Shown here in pieces: positions 16,011 to 24,612 of a stretch of DNA of 64,000 bases. Source of the stretch: Bdellovibrio sp. SKB1291214. Its GTDB lineage: Bacteria > Bdellovibrionota > Bdellovibrionia > Bdellovibrionales > Bdellovibrionaceae. Under the pieces are notes generated by a model. The model was given only the letters and a program-made list of their open reading frames with translations, had not been told where the DNA came from and did no database searches. A program made the position numbers and the translations under genes. The stretch lies in the NCBI RefSeq assembly GCF_002209355.2, contig NZ_CP106855.1, positions 3,410,001 through 3,474,000 on the forward strand, read 5' to 3'. How positions within the stretch are numbered: position 1 is the stretch's first letter; each line of letters opens with the position of its first letter.

Positions 16011-18230
16011 TTAGAAGTAGGAGTCAGCCCAGTCGATCAGGTGGCCGCTGATCCAGCCGATTTTTTCTTCGGTGGTTAGGAGGCGGCTGCGGCTTAGGTA
16101 GCTTAGGACTTCCTTGCGCAGGTCTTGAGAGGTGGGTTCGTGTAAGATCAGGACGCCGCTTTCGGTGTCGTGAATGAAACTGCGGCGGTTTAAGTTGACG
16201 CTGCTGACGAAGCTTAGTTTGCCGTCGATCACTAATATCTTGGCGTGCATGATTGAATTCGATTCGGTCCATTCATAAATCATCACGTTTTTCAGGTGGC
16301 GATTGATGCCTTCCTTATTCACTTCCTCGGCGATTTGCGGTGTGCCGTCGCCAGCCAAGTGGATACGGGTGACAACTTTGACATTTACGCCACGGGCATG
16401 GGCACGATCTAAAGCCGCGCTGATCGCAACCGAGGGACGGAAGTAGGGCGTCGTTAGCAGCAACTCTTTTTGGGCTGAATCAATCATCTCGATGTAAAAA
16501 CGTTCCAATTGATAGCCATCAAAATAAGGCAAGGACATGATATGACGAACCATGGGTGTCGTTTTCGGCAAAGTGTTCAATCGTCCCACTAATTCTTTAT
16601 TACCAGTAATGGGAATATTCACGTTGGAGGACCGGAAGCGGTGAGTGGATCCTTCGCGGTTCCAGAAGTTGAGCATCTGAGCCAGTGTATGTTTCACCAC
16701 ATCCGACCCGCGCAGTTCAATTTCGAAATCGTTGTAATAGATATAAGCCTCTTCACCATCACCATAGTTTTTCAAGTTCTTATAAGCGCGGTAAAAAGGC
16801 GTTTCCGGAAAAATATAGGAGTCGCGAATATTTCGACCGCCGGTAATTAGGAAGTTCGCATCGGGTTGGGTGGAAGAGTAACCCAATAAAAGCTTCGTGT
16901 GATTCACACGGTGTAAACGATCAAACCAAGTGCCGTCACCGTCATCAGTGACTGAATATTTATAATATTGAACTTTGACGTTCGGAAGATCCCGCATCAA
17001 CCAATTGACGATCTCGCGATCTTTACGGGTCATGGTTACCTGGGGAACCAAGATTCGAACTTGGGTGCCGCGTTCTGCGTGATAGCGAACGGCGCGCGCC
17101 GTGACCATTCCTGAAAAATCTGCCGAGAAATTTAAGGACGAAATCCAAATAATATCAAAGCGCGGGGCCTTGTCGAAATTCAAGGGGGCCATCGGAAACT
17201 TGTTATTAAAATCCAAACGGTTTAATGGCGAGCCTGTCAAAGAGATCACGCGGCGATTCATTGCTAAATACGGATCGCGCAAGTTCGTATATTTATCGAA
17301 TGTCTGTGGACACGTCGTAAAATTGAAGTCTTGCATCCAAAAGAAGCCATCGGGATTTTTACCCATGCCATCAGCAAGCTGTGGGCAAATATCAATTTGC
17401 TGAGTCAGCTTCATCCACTCCGGAGAGATCTCGCGAAGGCTGGCCAAAGGAAATCCGTTGGTCCAAGTGGAAGCGTGTTCAGGATCGTAGTACTTGAATT
17501 GGCAACGGGACACATTCAAGTCGAATTGCACTGATACATTCTGATTGTTTTCGTTGGAATAGTACCAATTGAAATCATACGAGCGAACACGCTGCCGTCC
17601 CTGCCAAAAAAATTTACCAGGGGCCAGGATATCGCCGTCGCATTCTAGCCGAGCTTTCAGAAATCTCTTGTTGATACGATCGTCTTTGTCTTTTGCAAAC
17701 GCACCTCTTTCAGTCACCATTTCATTTTTGAAGCGCACAGAATAGTCGGCAAAGAAACGATGTTCTAACGGAAAAGGATTCACAGATTTTCCGCTTAACC
17801 GGTATTCCTCAAGGTCTTTAATGCTGATAATCTCTTGTTTTTCAAACAGAGGACGGCGGAAGGTGCTTTGGAACCAAGGACCAACACCACTCCAACCTCG
17901 TACATCAAATTTGCGGGATAAAGAATCCCGCAAGGATTGTCTTTCGGAAAGCAGCACAGAAATCTGACTGCGAATTTGAGGGTCCGATATTTTAGAAAGA
18001 TCAAAAAGTGGAGCATTGGAAGTCATCACTTGGGAGGGCGCTACTTGAAATAACTTTTGGCTGTAGCGCCAGTCATTGTTCCAATATTGCGAGAGTTGTA
18101 AATCGATTTCTTGAATACGAACGATGCGATCTTCATCTGTTTGGATAGAGCTGGGCCCACGTTGCGCGCTGGTGCAGGCAAGCAATCCAAAAAGTATTGA
18201 AATTGTGAATGAAATCAATAATCCACGCAT
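16011..18230 (-). CDS. Phospholipase D-superfamily lipoprotein
   Basis: A 739-residue predicted lipoprotein (SILFGLLAC lipobox) in the phospholipase D superfamily. Two HKD-type sites are visible: NHTKLLLGYSS followed by FLITGGRNIRDSYIF in the middle, and MHAKILVIDGK (His near residue 660) followed by SSVNLNRRSF near the C-terminus. The arrangement resembles cardiolipin-synthase-like PLDs, but the long N-terminal part (about 350 residues with its own Cys residues) is unusual. Lipidation predicts an envelope-anchored enzyme acting on phospholipids or phosphodiesters, plausible in a predator. ATG at 18230; the preceding TTG is less likely. Single gene with no partner overlapping it. Confidence 0.88.
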   Translation of the reverse strand: MRGLLISFTISILFGLLACTSAQRGPSSIQTDEDRIVRIQEIDLQLSQYWNNDWRYSQKLFQVAPSQVMTSNAPLFDLSKISDPQIRSQISVLLSERQSLRDSLSRKFDVRGWSGVGPWFQSTFRRPLFEKQEIISIKDLEEYRLSGKSVNPFPLEHRFFADYSVRFKNEMVTERGAFAKDKDDRINKRFLKARLECDGDILAPGKFFWQGRQRVRSYDFNWYYSNENNQNVSVQFDLNVSRCQFKYYDPEHASTWTNGFPLASLREISPEWMKLTQQIDICPQLADGMGKNPDGFFWMQDFNFTTCPQTFDKYTNLRDPYLAMNRRVISLTGSPLNRLDFNNKFPMAPLNFDKAPRFDIIWISSLNFSADFSGMVTARAVRYHAERGTQVRILVPQVTMTRKDREIVNWLMRDLPNVKVQYYKYSVTDDGDGTWFDRLHRVNHTKLLLGYSSTQPDANFLITGGRNIRDSYIFPETPFYRAYKNLKNYGDGEEAYIYYNDFEIELRGSDVVKHTLAQMLNFWNREGSTHRFRSSNVNIPITGNKELVGRLNTLPKTTPMVRHIMSLPYFDGYQLERFYIEMIDSAQKELLLTTPYFRPSVAISAALDRAHARGVNVKVVTRIHLAGDGTPQIAEEVNKEGINRHLKNVMIYEWTESNSIMHAKILVIDGKLSFVSSVNLNRRSFIHDTESGVLILHEPTSQDLRKEVLSYLSRSRLLTTEEKIGWISGHLIDWADSYF

Positions 18231-18299
18231 CAAAAACTCTTCGGATTTTCAGTCAGAAAATGAAGTCACAAGGCTAGATCAAGGTCTGGTTTCACAATC

Positions 18300-18330
18300 A
18301 AAAAAAGCGACGAAGATAACTTCGTCGCTT
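18300..18330 (-). terminator. Terminator of the NtrC-type regulator gene
   Basis: AAGCGACGAAG (18305-18315), loop ATAA, CTTCGTCGCTT (18320-18330). On the minus strand the stem is followed by a T run, so it stops the leftward regulator gene. Confidence 0.87.
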
Positions 18331-18348
18331 CATTGTCTCAATCAGAGA

Positions 18349-19761
18349 TTAAAAGTTTGCAGGATTGATATCGTTGGGAGGAGTAAGACCTTTTTTCTTA
18401 ATCTTCTCCACCAATGTCGTACGATTCAACCTTAACAAAGCTGCAGCTTGGTTACGATTCCAACCGGTTTTTTCTAAAGCTTTCAAGATCAGATTGTTTT
18501 CAAAGTTATCCACGGCCGTGTTGAAGTCCATTCCGCTATCGGGGATTTCCAACTGACTCGCATCCATGGACGCTGTCGGCTTCATCGACTTGTACTTAAT
18601 TGGAAGGTCGCTCATTTCGACGATACCTTGGCCCTTTAAGATGGTCATGCGCTCAACCAAGTTTTCAAGTTCACGGATATTGCCGGGCCATGGATAATTC
18701 ATCAACGCATCCAAAGAGTCAGCGGCAATACCTGTCAGACCGCGACCTTTGTTTTTGTTAAAGATCTCCATAAAGTGATTCAACAACAAAGGAATATCGC
18801 TTTTACGTTCACGCAAAGCAGGAACGTGGATAGGGATGACATTCAAACGGTAATACAAGTCTTCGCGGAACTTATCTTGTTCAACAGCTTCTTCCAAATT
18901 GATATTTGTAGCTGCGATCACGCGAACATTCACAGAAACAGTTTTCGTAGAGCCAACCGGTTCAAAGCTTCTTTCTTGAAGAGCACGCAAGAGTTTCACT
19001 TGCAGTGACGGCTCAAGATCACCAATTTCGTCCAGGAAGATCGTTCCGCCATCAGCCATTTCAAAACGACCGATGCGGTTCGCGATGGCACCTGTAAAGG
19101 CACCTTTCATATGACCGAACAATTCACTTTCCAAAAGCTCCGAAGGAATCGCACCGCAATTGATTGGAACGAAAGGATTATTGGCACGAGGGGAGTTGTA
19201 GTGAATCGCACGAGCGATCAACTCTTTACCGGTCCCAGACTCGCCCGTAACCAAAACAGTTGAATCGGAATCAGCGACACGTTCAATCAAACGCAGAACA
19301 TTTTGAATAGGTTCTGAAGAGCCCACGATTTGATCGAATTTGTATTTTTTGTTCAGTTCAGAGCGAAGTTGCTGATTTTCTTGCTGAAGTTTTTTGTGAG
19401 TCAGAGCTTTTTCGATCAAGCTCATCAGCTCTTCCAAGTTGAATGGCTTTGTCACAAAGTGGAAGGCACCTTTTTGTGTCGCGCGGATTGCAGACTCAAT
19501 CGTCGCGTGACCCGTTAGGATGATAACTTCAGTCGCCGGATTCAAAGACTTTAAATAAGTCATGAATTCAATGCCATCGCCATCTGGAAGATTCAAATCA
19601 ACGATCGCCAAATCAACAGGAGTATCTCCTTGTGATAATGCTTTTGCTTCTTCGATTTTGTTGGCAGTGATGACGTTCAAACCTTTTCTATCGAGCACTC
19701 TGAACAGAGCGGTACGCAGAGACGATTCGTCATCCAGGATTAGAACACGTTGTGAACGCAT
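18349..19761 (-). CDS. NtrC-family sigma-54-dependent response regulator
   Basis: A 470-residue activator: receiver with ILDDES and phosphoacceptor Asp near 55 (IVDLNLPDGDG), Lys in VTKPF; AAA+ domain with Walker A GESGTGKE, the sigma-54-contacting GAFTGA, Walker B GGTIFLDEIGDL and arginine-finger region (FREDLYYRLNVIP); and a Fis-type helix-turn-helix (GWNRNQAAALLRLNRTTLVEKI). All sigma-54 activator elements are intact. The ATG at 19761 has AAGG upstream. Its cognate kinase is likely the PAS/GAF kinase directly behind it (19877-21733), transcribed in the same direction but separated by a terminator-like hairpin. Confidence 0.95.
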   Translation of the reverse strand: MRSQRVLILDDESSLRTALFRVLDRKGLNVITANKIEEAKALSQGDTPVDLAIVDLNLPDGDGIEFMTYLKSLNPATEVIILTGHATIESAIRATQKGAFHFVTKPFNLEELMSLIEKALTHKKLQQENQQLRSELNKKYKFDQIVGSSEPIQNVLRLIERVADSDSTVLVTGESGTGKELIARAIHYNSPRANNPFVPINCGAIPSELLESELFGHMKGAFTGAIANRIGRFEMADGGTIFLDEIGDLEPSLQVKLLRALQERSFEPVGSTKTVSVNVRVIAATNINLEEAVEQDKFREDLYYRLNVIPIHVPALRERKSDIPLLLNHFMEIFNKNKGRGLTGIAADSLDALMNYPWPGNIRELENLVERMTILKGQGIVEMSDLPIKYKSMKPTASMDASQLEIPDSGMDFNTAVDNFENNLILKALEKTGWNRNQAAALLRLNRTTLVEKIKKKGLTPPNDINPANF

Positions 19762-19834
19762 GAACCTTCCTTCCATGGTGGGTTCTTAGAGAGACAGCCG
19801 ACGTGCATGTCAGCCTTGGTAAAAGGATATGGTA

Positions 19835-19856
19835 TTTTTGACGGGCCTGTCAAAAA
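19835..19856 (-). terminator. Terminator-like hairpin between the kinase and NtrC-type genes
   Basis: TTTTTGAC (19835-19842), loop GGGCCT, GTCAAAAA (19849-19856). With flanking A/T runs it can stop the leftward kinase gene; it may also be read through to the regulator. The stem is only 8 bp. Confidence 0.55.
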
Positions 19857-19876
19857 ATCCGCGCCCAGCGCGCGTT

Positions 19877-21733
19877 TCAGGACCTTAAAACTAGACGGTT
19901 GAAGGAAATTTTTGCCACGTTTTCCTGGCCTGGACCTGTGTAAAATTCGAGGTCCGCCTCGTGATCGCGCAGGATCTGTGAGGCAACAGGAACACCTAAA
20001 CCTATGGGAAGACTTGGATTTTTCTCTGGAGTTCCATCATCTTTGATTAAAATGTTGGCAATATCTTCAGCGGCAGAAATTTCGATATCGAGGGAGCCTC
20101 GGAATCCCTTTTCCTGGCGACTGCGGTCGGTCAAATGGTCGATGGCATTTTGGAACACGTTTTTCAAAGCTTGGGCCAAAAGATTCAAATGTCCTTTTAC
20201 ATAGATCTCATCCGCAGGAAAGTGGAGGCGCACTTCGATACCTTGAGATTTGGTTTGAAGCTCGACGATCTTGAAAGCTCTTTGGCAGACGTCTTTCAGG
20301 CTGATGTCACCTTCTTGATCTGACGTTGAGCTGCGAGTGAAACCCAAAAGATTAATCACGATCTCTTTGCAACGTTGAACACCCGCTTCCATTTCTAAAA
20401 TATCTGGATAAAGAGGATGATCGCCGGGCATATCCATTTTAATTAACTGAGTAAATGATAGAATACCACCCAGCGGATTATTCAATTCATGTGCGATGGA
20501 GGAACCAATTGTTCCAAGCTCTGCCATACGTGCCGATTCAAGAATCTGTTTTTCCATTTTCAGTTGATGAGTAATGTCGTGATAAAGATTCACGAAGACG
20601 GCGGGTTTATCACTGTCTAAGATCAAGCTTTGGCTGAAAACGTCAAAGGTGCGTGGTGCAGGATCTTTGGAGCGCATTCGGAAATTTCGCCCTCGCTGGC
20701 AACCCGGGCAGGGCTCTTCGCGGTTGTACAATAAAGCATAACACTTGCGAGTGTTATGAGGATGCTCGCGCTCTTGCAGTCGTGCTTCTGCGGCTTTATT
20801 TGATTGGATGATATCGTAATTTTGATCGATCAATACGACGGGGTCTGACATCGAATTGAATGTCGCTTCCCATTGTTCTTTCATCGATTCCGACTCTTTC
20901 AGTTTTTGAATACGATCCAAGGCCAACGCCACAGCTTCGGCCACGCGGGTCAGAAAATCGCTTTCTTCTTTGTTGAAAGGATGATCGGGAGCTCTAAGAA
21001 AGAACACCGACCCTATACGATCATGCTGTTTGAAAAGTGGAACTTGTAATTGGGTAAAGCTTAATTGTGCCGTCACTTGGCTTGCGAACTGCTCATCTTG
21101 TGGAGAAAAGAAAATACGAATCCACGAGGTTTGCACGCTACTAGCTAGCGATTCATTCAAAAGCTGCTCGATCTCTGCCACGGAACTTGCCTGGTGGACA
21201 GCCATCAAAGCGACCTTGAAACCCTCGATACGAGAATTGGTTAAGTAAAGCTTGCGACGAGCCTCCGTTAGAAAGCGCGTTCTTTTCTGAACACGTTCTT
21301 CCAGTTCAATTTGCAGGCGTTTTAATTTTTCGGTCTGCTCGCGAATCAGCACAGCTAAATTTTCATCTTGCTTGCGCTGATTGGCTTCCTCTAAAGCCGT
21401 GAACAGATGGGTCTCTAAATCCGTGTCGTTAAAACTATGCATCACGCGAATGAAAGAATAGTCTTCGTGCAACCGGCTGAGTTGATTCGCAGAAAAGTCC
21501 GGCGGCACAACTGCAATGAATTGGGTCGCCGGGCTGTTCTGTTTAATCTCTTGATAAAATTCGTTGAAACGTTTTCCTAAGATCACAGTCACTGAAACAG
21601 CAACTACGTTATAGGTAGAATCCTGCACCCAATGCCATGCCTGCTGCAGGTCAGACGCAATGTGCGCTCCCAACTCTTGCAGTCTGGCATCCCATGGGCC
21701 AATCAGCAGGAAACTGGCTTTTAAAGTCCGCAT
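19877..21733 (-). CDS. Soluble sensor histidine kinase with receiver-like, GAF and PAS domains
   Basis: A 618-residue cytoplasmic kinase without membrane helices. Visible in order: a receiver-like domain lacking the usual acidic triad (about 1-115), a coiled-coil linker rich in Glu and Arg (EEANQRKQ, LEERVQKRT), a GAF-like domain (150-300), a PAS domain (295-400) carrying a Cys motif (KCYALL, then EEPCPGCQRG), HisKA with His near 420 (IAHELNNPLGG) and an ATPase domain with an N box (LKNVFQNAIDHL). The HATPase glycine boxes are degenerate (IKDDGTP, IGLGVPVASQIL). It overlaps the HAD gene by 13 bases. Likely partner: the adjacent NtrC-type regulator. Confidence 0.88.
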   Translation of the reverse strand: MRTLKASFLLIGPWDARLQELGAHIASDLQQAWHWVQDSTYNVVAVSVTVILGKRFNEFYQEIKQNSPATQFIAVVPPDFSANQLSRLHEDYSFIRVMHSFNDTDLETHLFTALEEANQRKQDENLAVLIREQTEKLKRLQIELEERVQKRTRFLTEARRKLYLTNSRIEGFKVALMAVHQASSVAEIEQLLNESLASSVQTSWIRIFFSPQDEQFASQVTAQLSFTQLQVPLFKQHDRIGSVFFLRAPDHPFNKEESDFLTRVAEAVALALDRIQKLKESESMKEQWEATFNSMSDPVVLIDQNYDIIQSNKAAEARLQEREHPHNTRKCYALLYNREEPCPGCQRGRNFRMRSKDPAPRTFDVFSQSLILDSDKPAVFVNLYHDITHQLKMEKQILESARMAELGTIGSSIAHELNNPLGGILSFTQLIKMDMPGDHPLYPDILEMEAGVQRCKEIVINLLGFTRSSTSDQEGDISLKDVCQRAFKIVELQTKSQGIEVRLHFPADEIYVKGHLNLLAQALKNVFQNAIDHLTDRSRQEKGFRGSLDIEISAAEDIANILIKDDGTPEKNPSLPIGLGVPVASQILRDHEADLEFYTGPGQENVAKISFNRLVLRS

Positions 21734-22404
21734 ACGGAGATTAAATCCTTATGCTGCTGGATTGTAAAATCAGGATGGTCTTCGGGGAACACGGCGTTTT
21801 CACCAACGTGTTCACCGTGGGCGAAATAGCACGTGGTTGCGCCGACACGTTTTCCGTCACGAATTTCACTGGAAAGACGATTGCCGATGCTTAGAAGTTC
21901 TTCGGGTTTGTGGCCTTCATTAGCAAGGATGTCCAAAAATGCAGATTCTTTTTTTTCTCCGATGAAGCCATTCAGGATATAAATCTTTTTAAAGAATTTT
22001 TCGACTCCCAAGGCTTTGATTTTTTCCACTTGGGCATCGAACGATCCCATTGTAACCAGATAAAGATTGTAGTGCTCTTTCAGGTGAATCAGATTTTCGG
22101 TAGCCCCTGCAAGCAAAGGTAAAACCGATGGAACTTCGGGATTGTAAAACTCTTCCAAGGCATCGTGCACGGCTTTACCGGGTTGGGTCGCACCGAACTG
22201 GTTCACAATTCGGGTAAAAATTTCTGTATGAGAGAGGTTCGCTGCCAACTGTTCGCGGATCTTCATGCACTCTTCCAGCGTGACACAGACACCGGCTGCA
22301 ATCATCGCTTCGCAAGCACGTTGAGATGCCATCGGCACCAACAGCCCGGAGGTGTCGAGCAAGGTATCATCCAAATCGAACGCGATGGATTTGATCATGG
22401 ACAT
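21721..22404 (-). CDS. HAD-superfamily hydrolase
   Basis: A 227-residue HAD phosphatase-type protein. Motif I is AFDLDDTLLDTS, motif II lies around LYLVTMGS, and motif III/IV appear as GEKKESAFLD and SIGNRLSSEIRDGKRVGATT, placing it near YjjG/phosphoglycolate-phosphatase-like HADs. The substrate is unknown. Start: ATG at 22404, with GAGG seven bases upstream; a second ATG at 22398 is possible. It directly abuts the murein-amidase-like gene upstream and overlaps the kinase gene downstream, so three unlike genes share one transcript. Confidence 0.87.
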   Translation of the reverse strand: MSMIKSIAFDLDDTLLDTSGLLVPMASQRACEAMIAAGVCVTLEECMKIREQLAANLSHTEIFTRIVNQFGATQPGKAVHDALEEFYNPEVPSVLPLLAGATENLIHLKEHYNLYLVTMGSFDAQVEKIKALGVEKFFKKIYILNGFIGEKKESAFLDILANEGHKPEELLSIGNRLSSEIRDGKRVGATTCYFAHGEHVGENAVFPEDHPDFTIQQHKDLISVCGL

Positions 22405-23100
22405 CTAAACGCCTCTTCCTGTGAGTAACATTTCCAAACCTTTGCCGAAGTGGGGCCACACAAGATCGAGATCCACTCCGCTGTGTTCTTCGATGCAAAC
22501 TACCGGAGTTTTTTTGTCGATCCATCCGTACTGGCCAAGGCTTCCCGGTGTCGGGTAACCAATATCCTCGCGATGCTCATATCCAGTGCCAGTGGCCAGG
22601 ATTTCCGCGGCCTTTTTGCCGGGTTCGCCGGTATAGACAACGCAAGGCTCCCACGAATGAAAGTGTACTATGAGATGTGGCTTTTCGTCCTCAATGAGTT
22701 TTACCAAGGCCTGTACTTCAGGCTCGCTTCCGGGCGAAGGACCGGGATAATATCGCGGAGCCTTTGCTTCGGCCGACCAATCACTGCTTGGAAAGTTGCG
22801 GTTTAGGTCGACCCCACGACCGTTTGTGCGTTGGTTCTTAGAGGAGCCATCAGGGTTTATGTTCGGAATAAGAATCCAAGGGCGAATATTTTGGCTTTGA
22901 GTTTTTTCATTGTCATGAAGCCATTGCAATAGTTCCTGAGCCAGGCGAACTCCCTCGGGTTCATCGCCGTGGACGCCCCCGATGAAGAGGATGGGCCGTT
23001 CGGAAAAGTCACTCAAGCTGTGTGATTTTTTATACAGCTCGATACTTGTTCCCAAAGCGGTCTTAGCCCAAGAAGTTAGATGAAAAATTCTTTGTTGCAT
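22405..23100 (-). CDS. M14-family zinc peptidase, MpaA-like murein peptide amidase
   Basis: A 231-residue metallocarboxypeptidase. Zinc ligands are in FIGGVHGDEPEGVRLA (HxxE) and IVHFHSWEP (His); NPDG, NGRGVDLNRNFP, and the catalytic Glu region CIEEHSG are all present. Length, HGDEPEG and the lack of a signal peptide resemble MpaA, which cleaves the gamma-D-glutamyl-diaminopimelate bond of murein tripeptides in the cytoplasm. In a predator this could recycle peptides from prey or own cell wall; that is inference. It abuts the HAD gene and is divergent from glmU across 57 bases. Confidence 0.88.
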   Translation of the reverse strand: MQQRIFHLTSWAKTALGTSIELYKKSHSLSDFSERPILFIGGVHGDEPEGVRLAQELLQWLHDNEKTQSQNIRPWILIPNINPDGSSKNQRTNGRGVDLNRNFPSSDWSAEAKAPRYYPGPSPGSEPEVQALVKLIEDEKPHLIVHFHSWEPCVVYTGEPGKKAAEILATGTGYEHREDIGYPTPGSLGQYGWIDKKTPVVCIEEHSGVDLDLVWPHFGKGLEMLLTGRGV

Positions 23101-23157
23101 GCGATAATTAAGCCTGTTTTTTTAAGAGAAGAAAAGCATTTAAAAGGAAGTTTCTGA

Positions 23158-24585
23158 ATGTCAGGAAATGCCACAAGTAATACGACCTCGAAAATTACCG
23201 ACAAGTTGACTGTGATCGCCCTAGCCGCTGGTAAGGGAACACGTATGAAGTCACCCCTTCCAAAAGTTCTTCACCCGGTCGCGGGTCGCCCGATGATTGA
23301 AAAAGTCATTCAAGCTTCTAAAGGCGCCGGCGCGAGCGAAGTGCGCGTGATCGTTGGTCATGGCCAAAATCTGGTTCGTCAGGTGGTGGAGCCAATGGGT
23401 GTTACTTGTTACGCTCAAGACGAACAATTGGGGACGGCGCACGCAGTACGTTGCGCAAAACCAGAAACTATCGAAGGCGACGTTGTTATCATGAACGGCG
23501 ACCATCCTTTGATCGAGGCTTCTGACGTTAAAGAATTCCTTCGCATCTTCCGCGATGAAAAATGTGATTTGGCGGTGGTAACAGCTGACGTAAAAGTCCC
23601 AGGAGAAATGGGTCGTATCGTACGTAACCGTGGTGACTTGGTTGCTATTGTTGAAGCGAAAGACGCTTCCGCCGACACGCTGAAAATTCGTGAGATCAAT
23701 ACAGGGATTTATATCGCGAAAGCTTCGGTATTGGCTGAGTACTTGCCACAAATCAAAAACAATAATTCTAAAAAAGAATACTACATCACAGATCTGATCT
23801 CGATGTGCATTAACGACAGAATGAAAGTTCAAGCGATCAAATCCACTCCTAAAGTGGCATTGGGTGTGAACAATCAGGTTGAGCTTGCTAAAGCGACTCG
23901 TTTGTTATTTAAGCGTAAAGCTTTGCGTTTGATGGAAGAAGGCGTGTTGATGATTGATCCACGTACAGCTTACATCGAGGAAAGCGTACAAATTGGCGCA
24001 GGCACGGTGGTTTATCCAAATGTGTTCATGCGGGGGCGTACAAAGATTGGCTCTTTCAGCGTGATTGAATCTAACTGTTTCATCTCTGATACCGAAATTG
24101 GTGACAGCGTCCAAGTGCGTGGCGGGACCTATCTGGAAAGTTCAAAACTTCACAACAAGGTTTCTGTCGGACCTTACGCTCGTCTTCGTCCTGAAACGGA
24201 AATCTTCGAAGAAGCCCACGTGGGTAACTTTGTGGAAATGAAGAAAACTAAATTCGGCAAAAAATCTAAAGCAGGTCATTTGACCTACTTGGGTGACGCG
24301 GAAATCGGCGAGGAAGTGAACGTGGGTTGCGGAACTATAACTTGCAACTACGCCGCTGATAAAAAGAAATATAAAACTAAAATTGGTGATCGTGTGTTTG
24401 TGGGCAGTGACACTCAATTCGTGGCTCCGATTGAAATCGGCAACGATGCGGTGATTGGCTCGGGTTCTACAATCACAAAAAACGTACCGGCGAATGCTTT
24501 GGCAGTCGCGCGTGGTAAACAGTTTACGAAGGAAAACTACGTGGTGAAAGCTACGGAAGTCGCAACGGAAACTGAAAATAAGTAA
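23158..24585 (+). CDS. glmU: Bifunctional GlcNAc-1-P uridyltransferase / glucosamine-1-P acetyltransferase
   Basis: Makes UDP-GlcNAc, the precursor of peptidoglycan and lipopolysaccharide. The N-terminal nucleotidyltransferase half has ALAAGKGTRMKSPLPKVLHP, QLGTAHAV and IMNGDHPL. The C-terminal half is a left-handed beta helix, with RLRPETEIFEEAHVGNFVE and HLTYLGDAEIG around the acetyltransferase active site. The 475-residue length is normal. ATG at 23158 with AAGGAAG upstream. glmS follows 27 bases later in the same direction, so the pathway from fructose-6-phosphate to UDP-GlcNAc is nearly continuous in one operon. Confidence 0.97.
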   Translation: MSGNATSNTTSKITDKLTVIALAAGKGTRMKSPLPKVLHPVAGRPMIEKVIQASKGAGASEVRVIVGHGQNLVRQVVEPMGVTCYAQDEQLGTAHAVRCAKPETIEGDVVIMNGDHPLIEASDVKEFLRIFRDEKCDLAVVTADVKVPGEMGRIVRNRGDLVAIVEAKDASADTLKIREINTGIYIAKASVLAEYLPQIKNNNSKKEYYITDLISMCINDRMKVQAIKSTPKVALGVNNQVELAKATRLLFKRKALRLMEEGVLMIDPRTAYIEESVQIGAGTVVYPNVFMRGRTKIGSFSVIESNCFISDTEIGDSVQVRGGTYLESSKLHNKVSVGPYARLRPETEIFEEAHVGNFVEMKKTKFGKKSKAGHLTYLGDAEIGEEVNVGCGTITCNYAADKKKYKTKIGDRVFVGSDTQFVAPIEIGNDAVIGSGSTITKNVPANALAVARGKQFTKENYVVKATEVATETENK

Positions 24586-24612
24586 TTAGGACTGAAAGTT
24601 AATAGGTGAGTT

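Noticed and set aside
23251-23832. Long open frame (193 aa) on the minus strand opposite glmU
   Set aside because: Entirely inside the well-supported glmU gene, no Shine-Dalgarno, aromatic- and His-rich translation typical of a shadow frame.
24586-24612. GlmS-type ribozyme before glmS
   Set aside because: Only 27 bases separate glmU and glmS, too short for the ribozyme.
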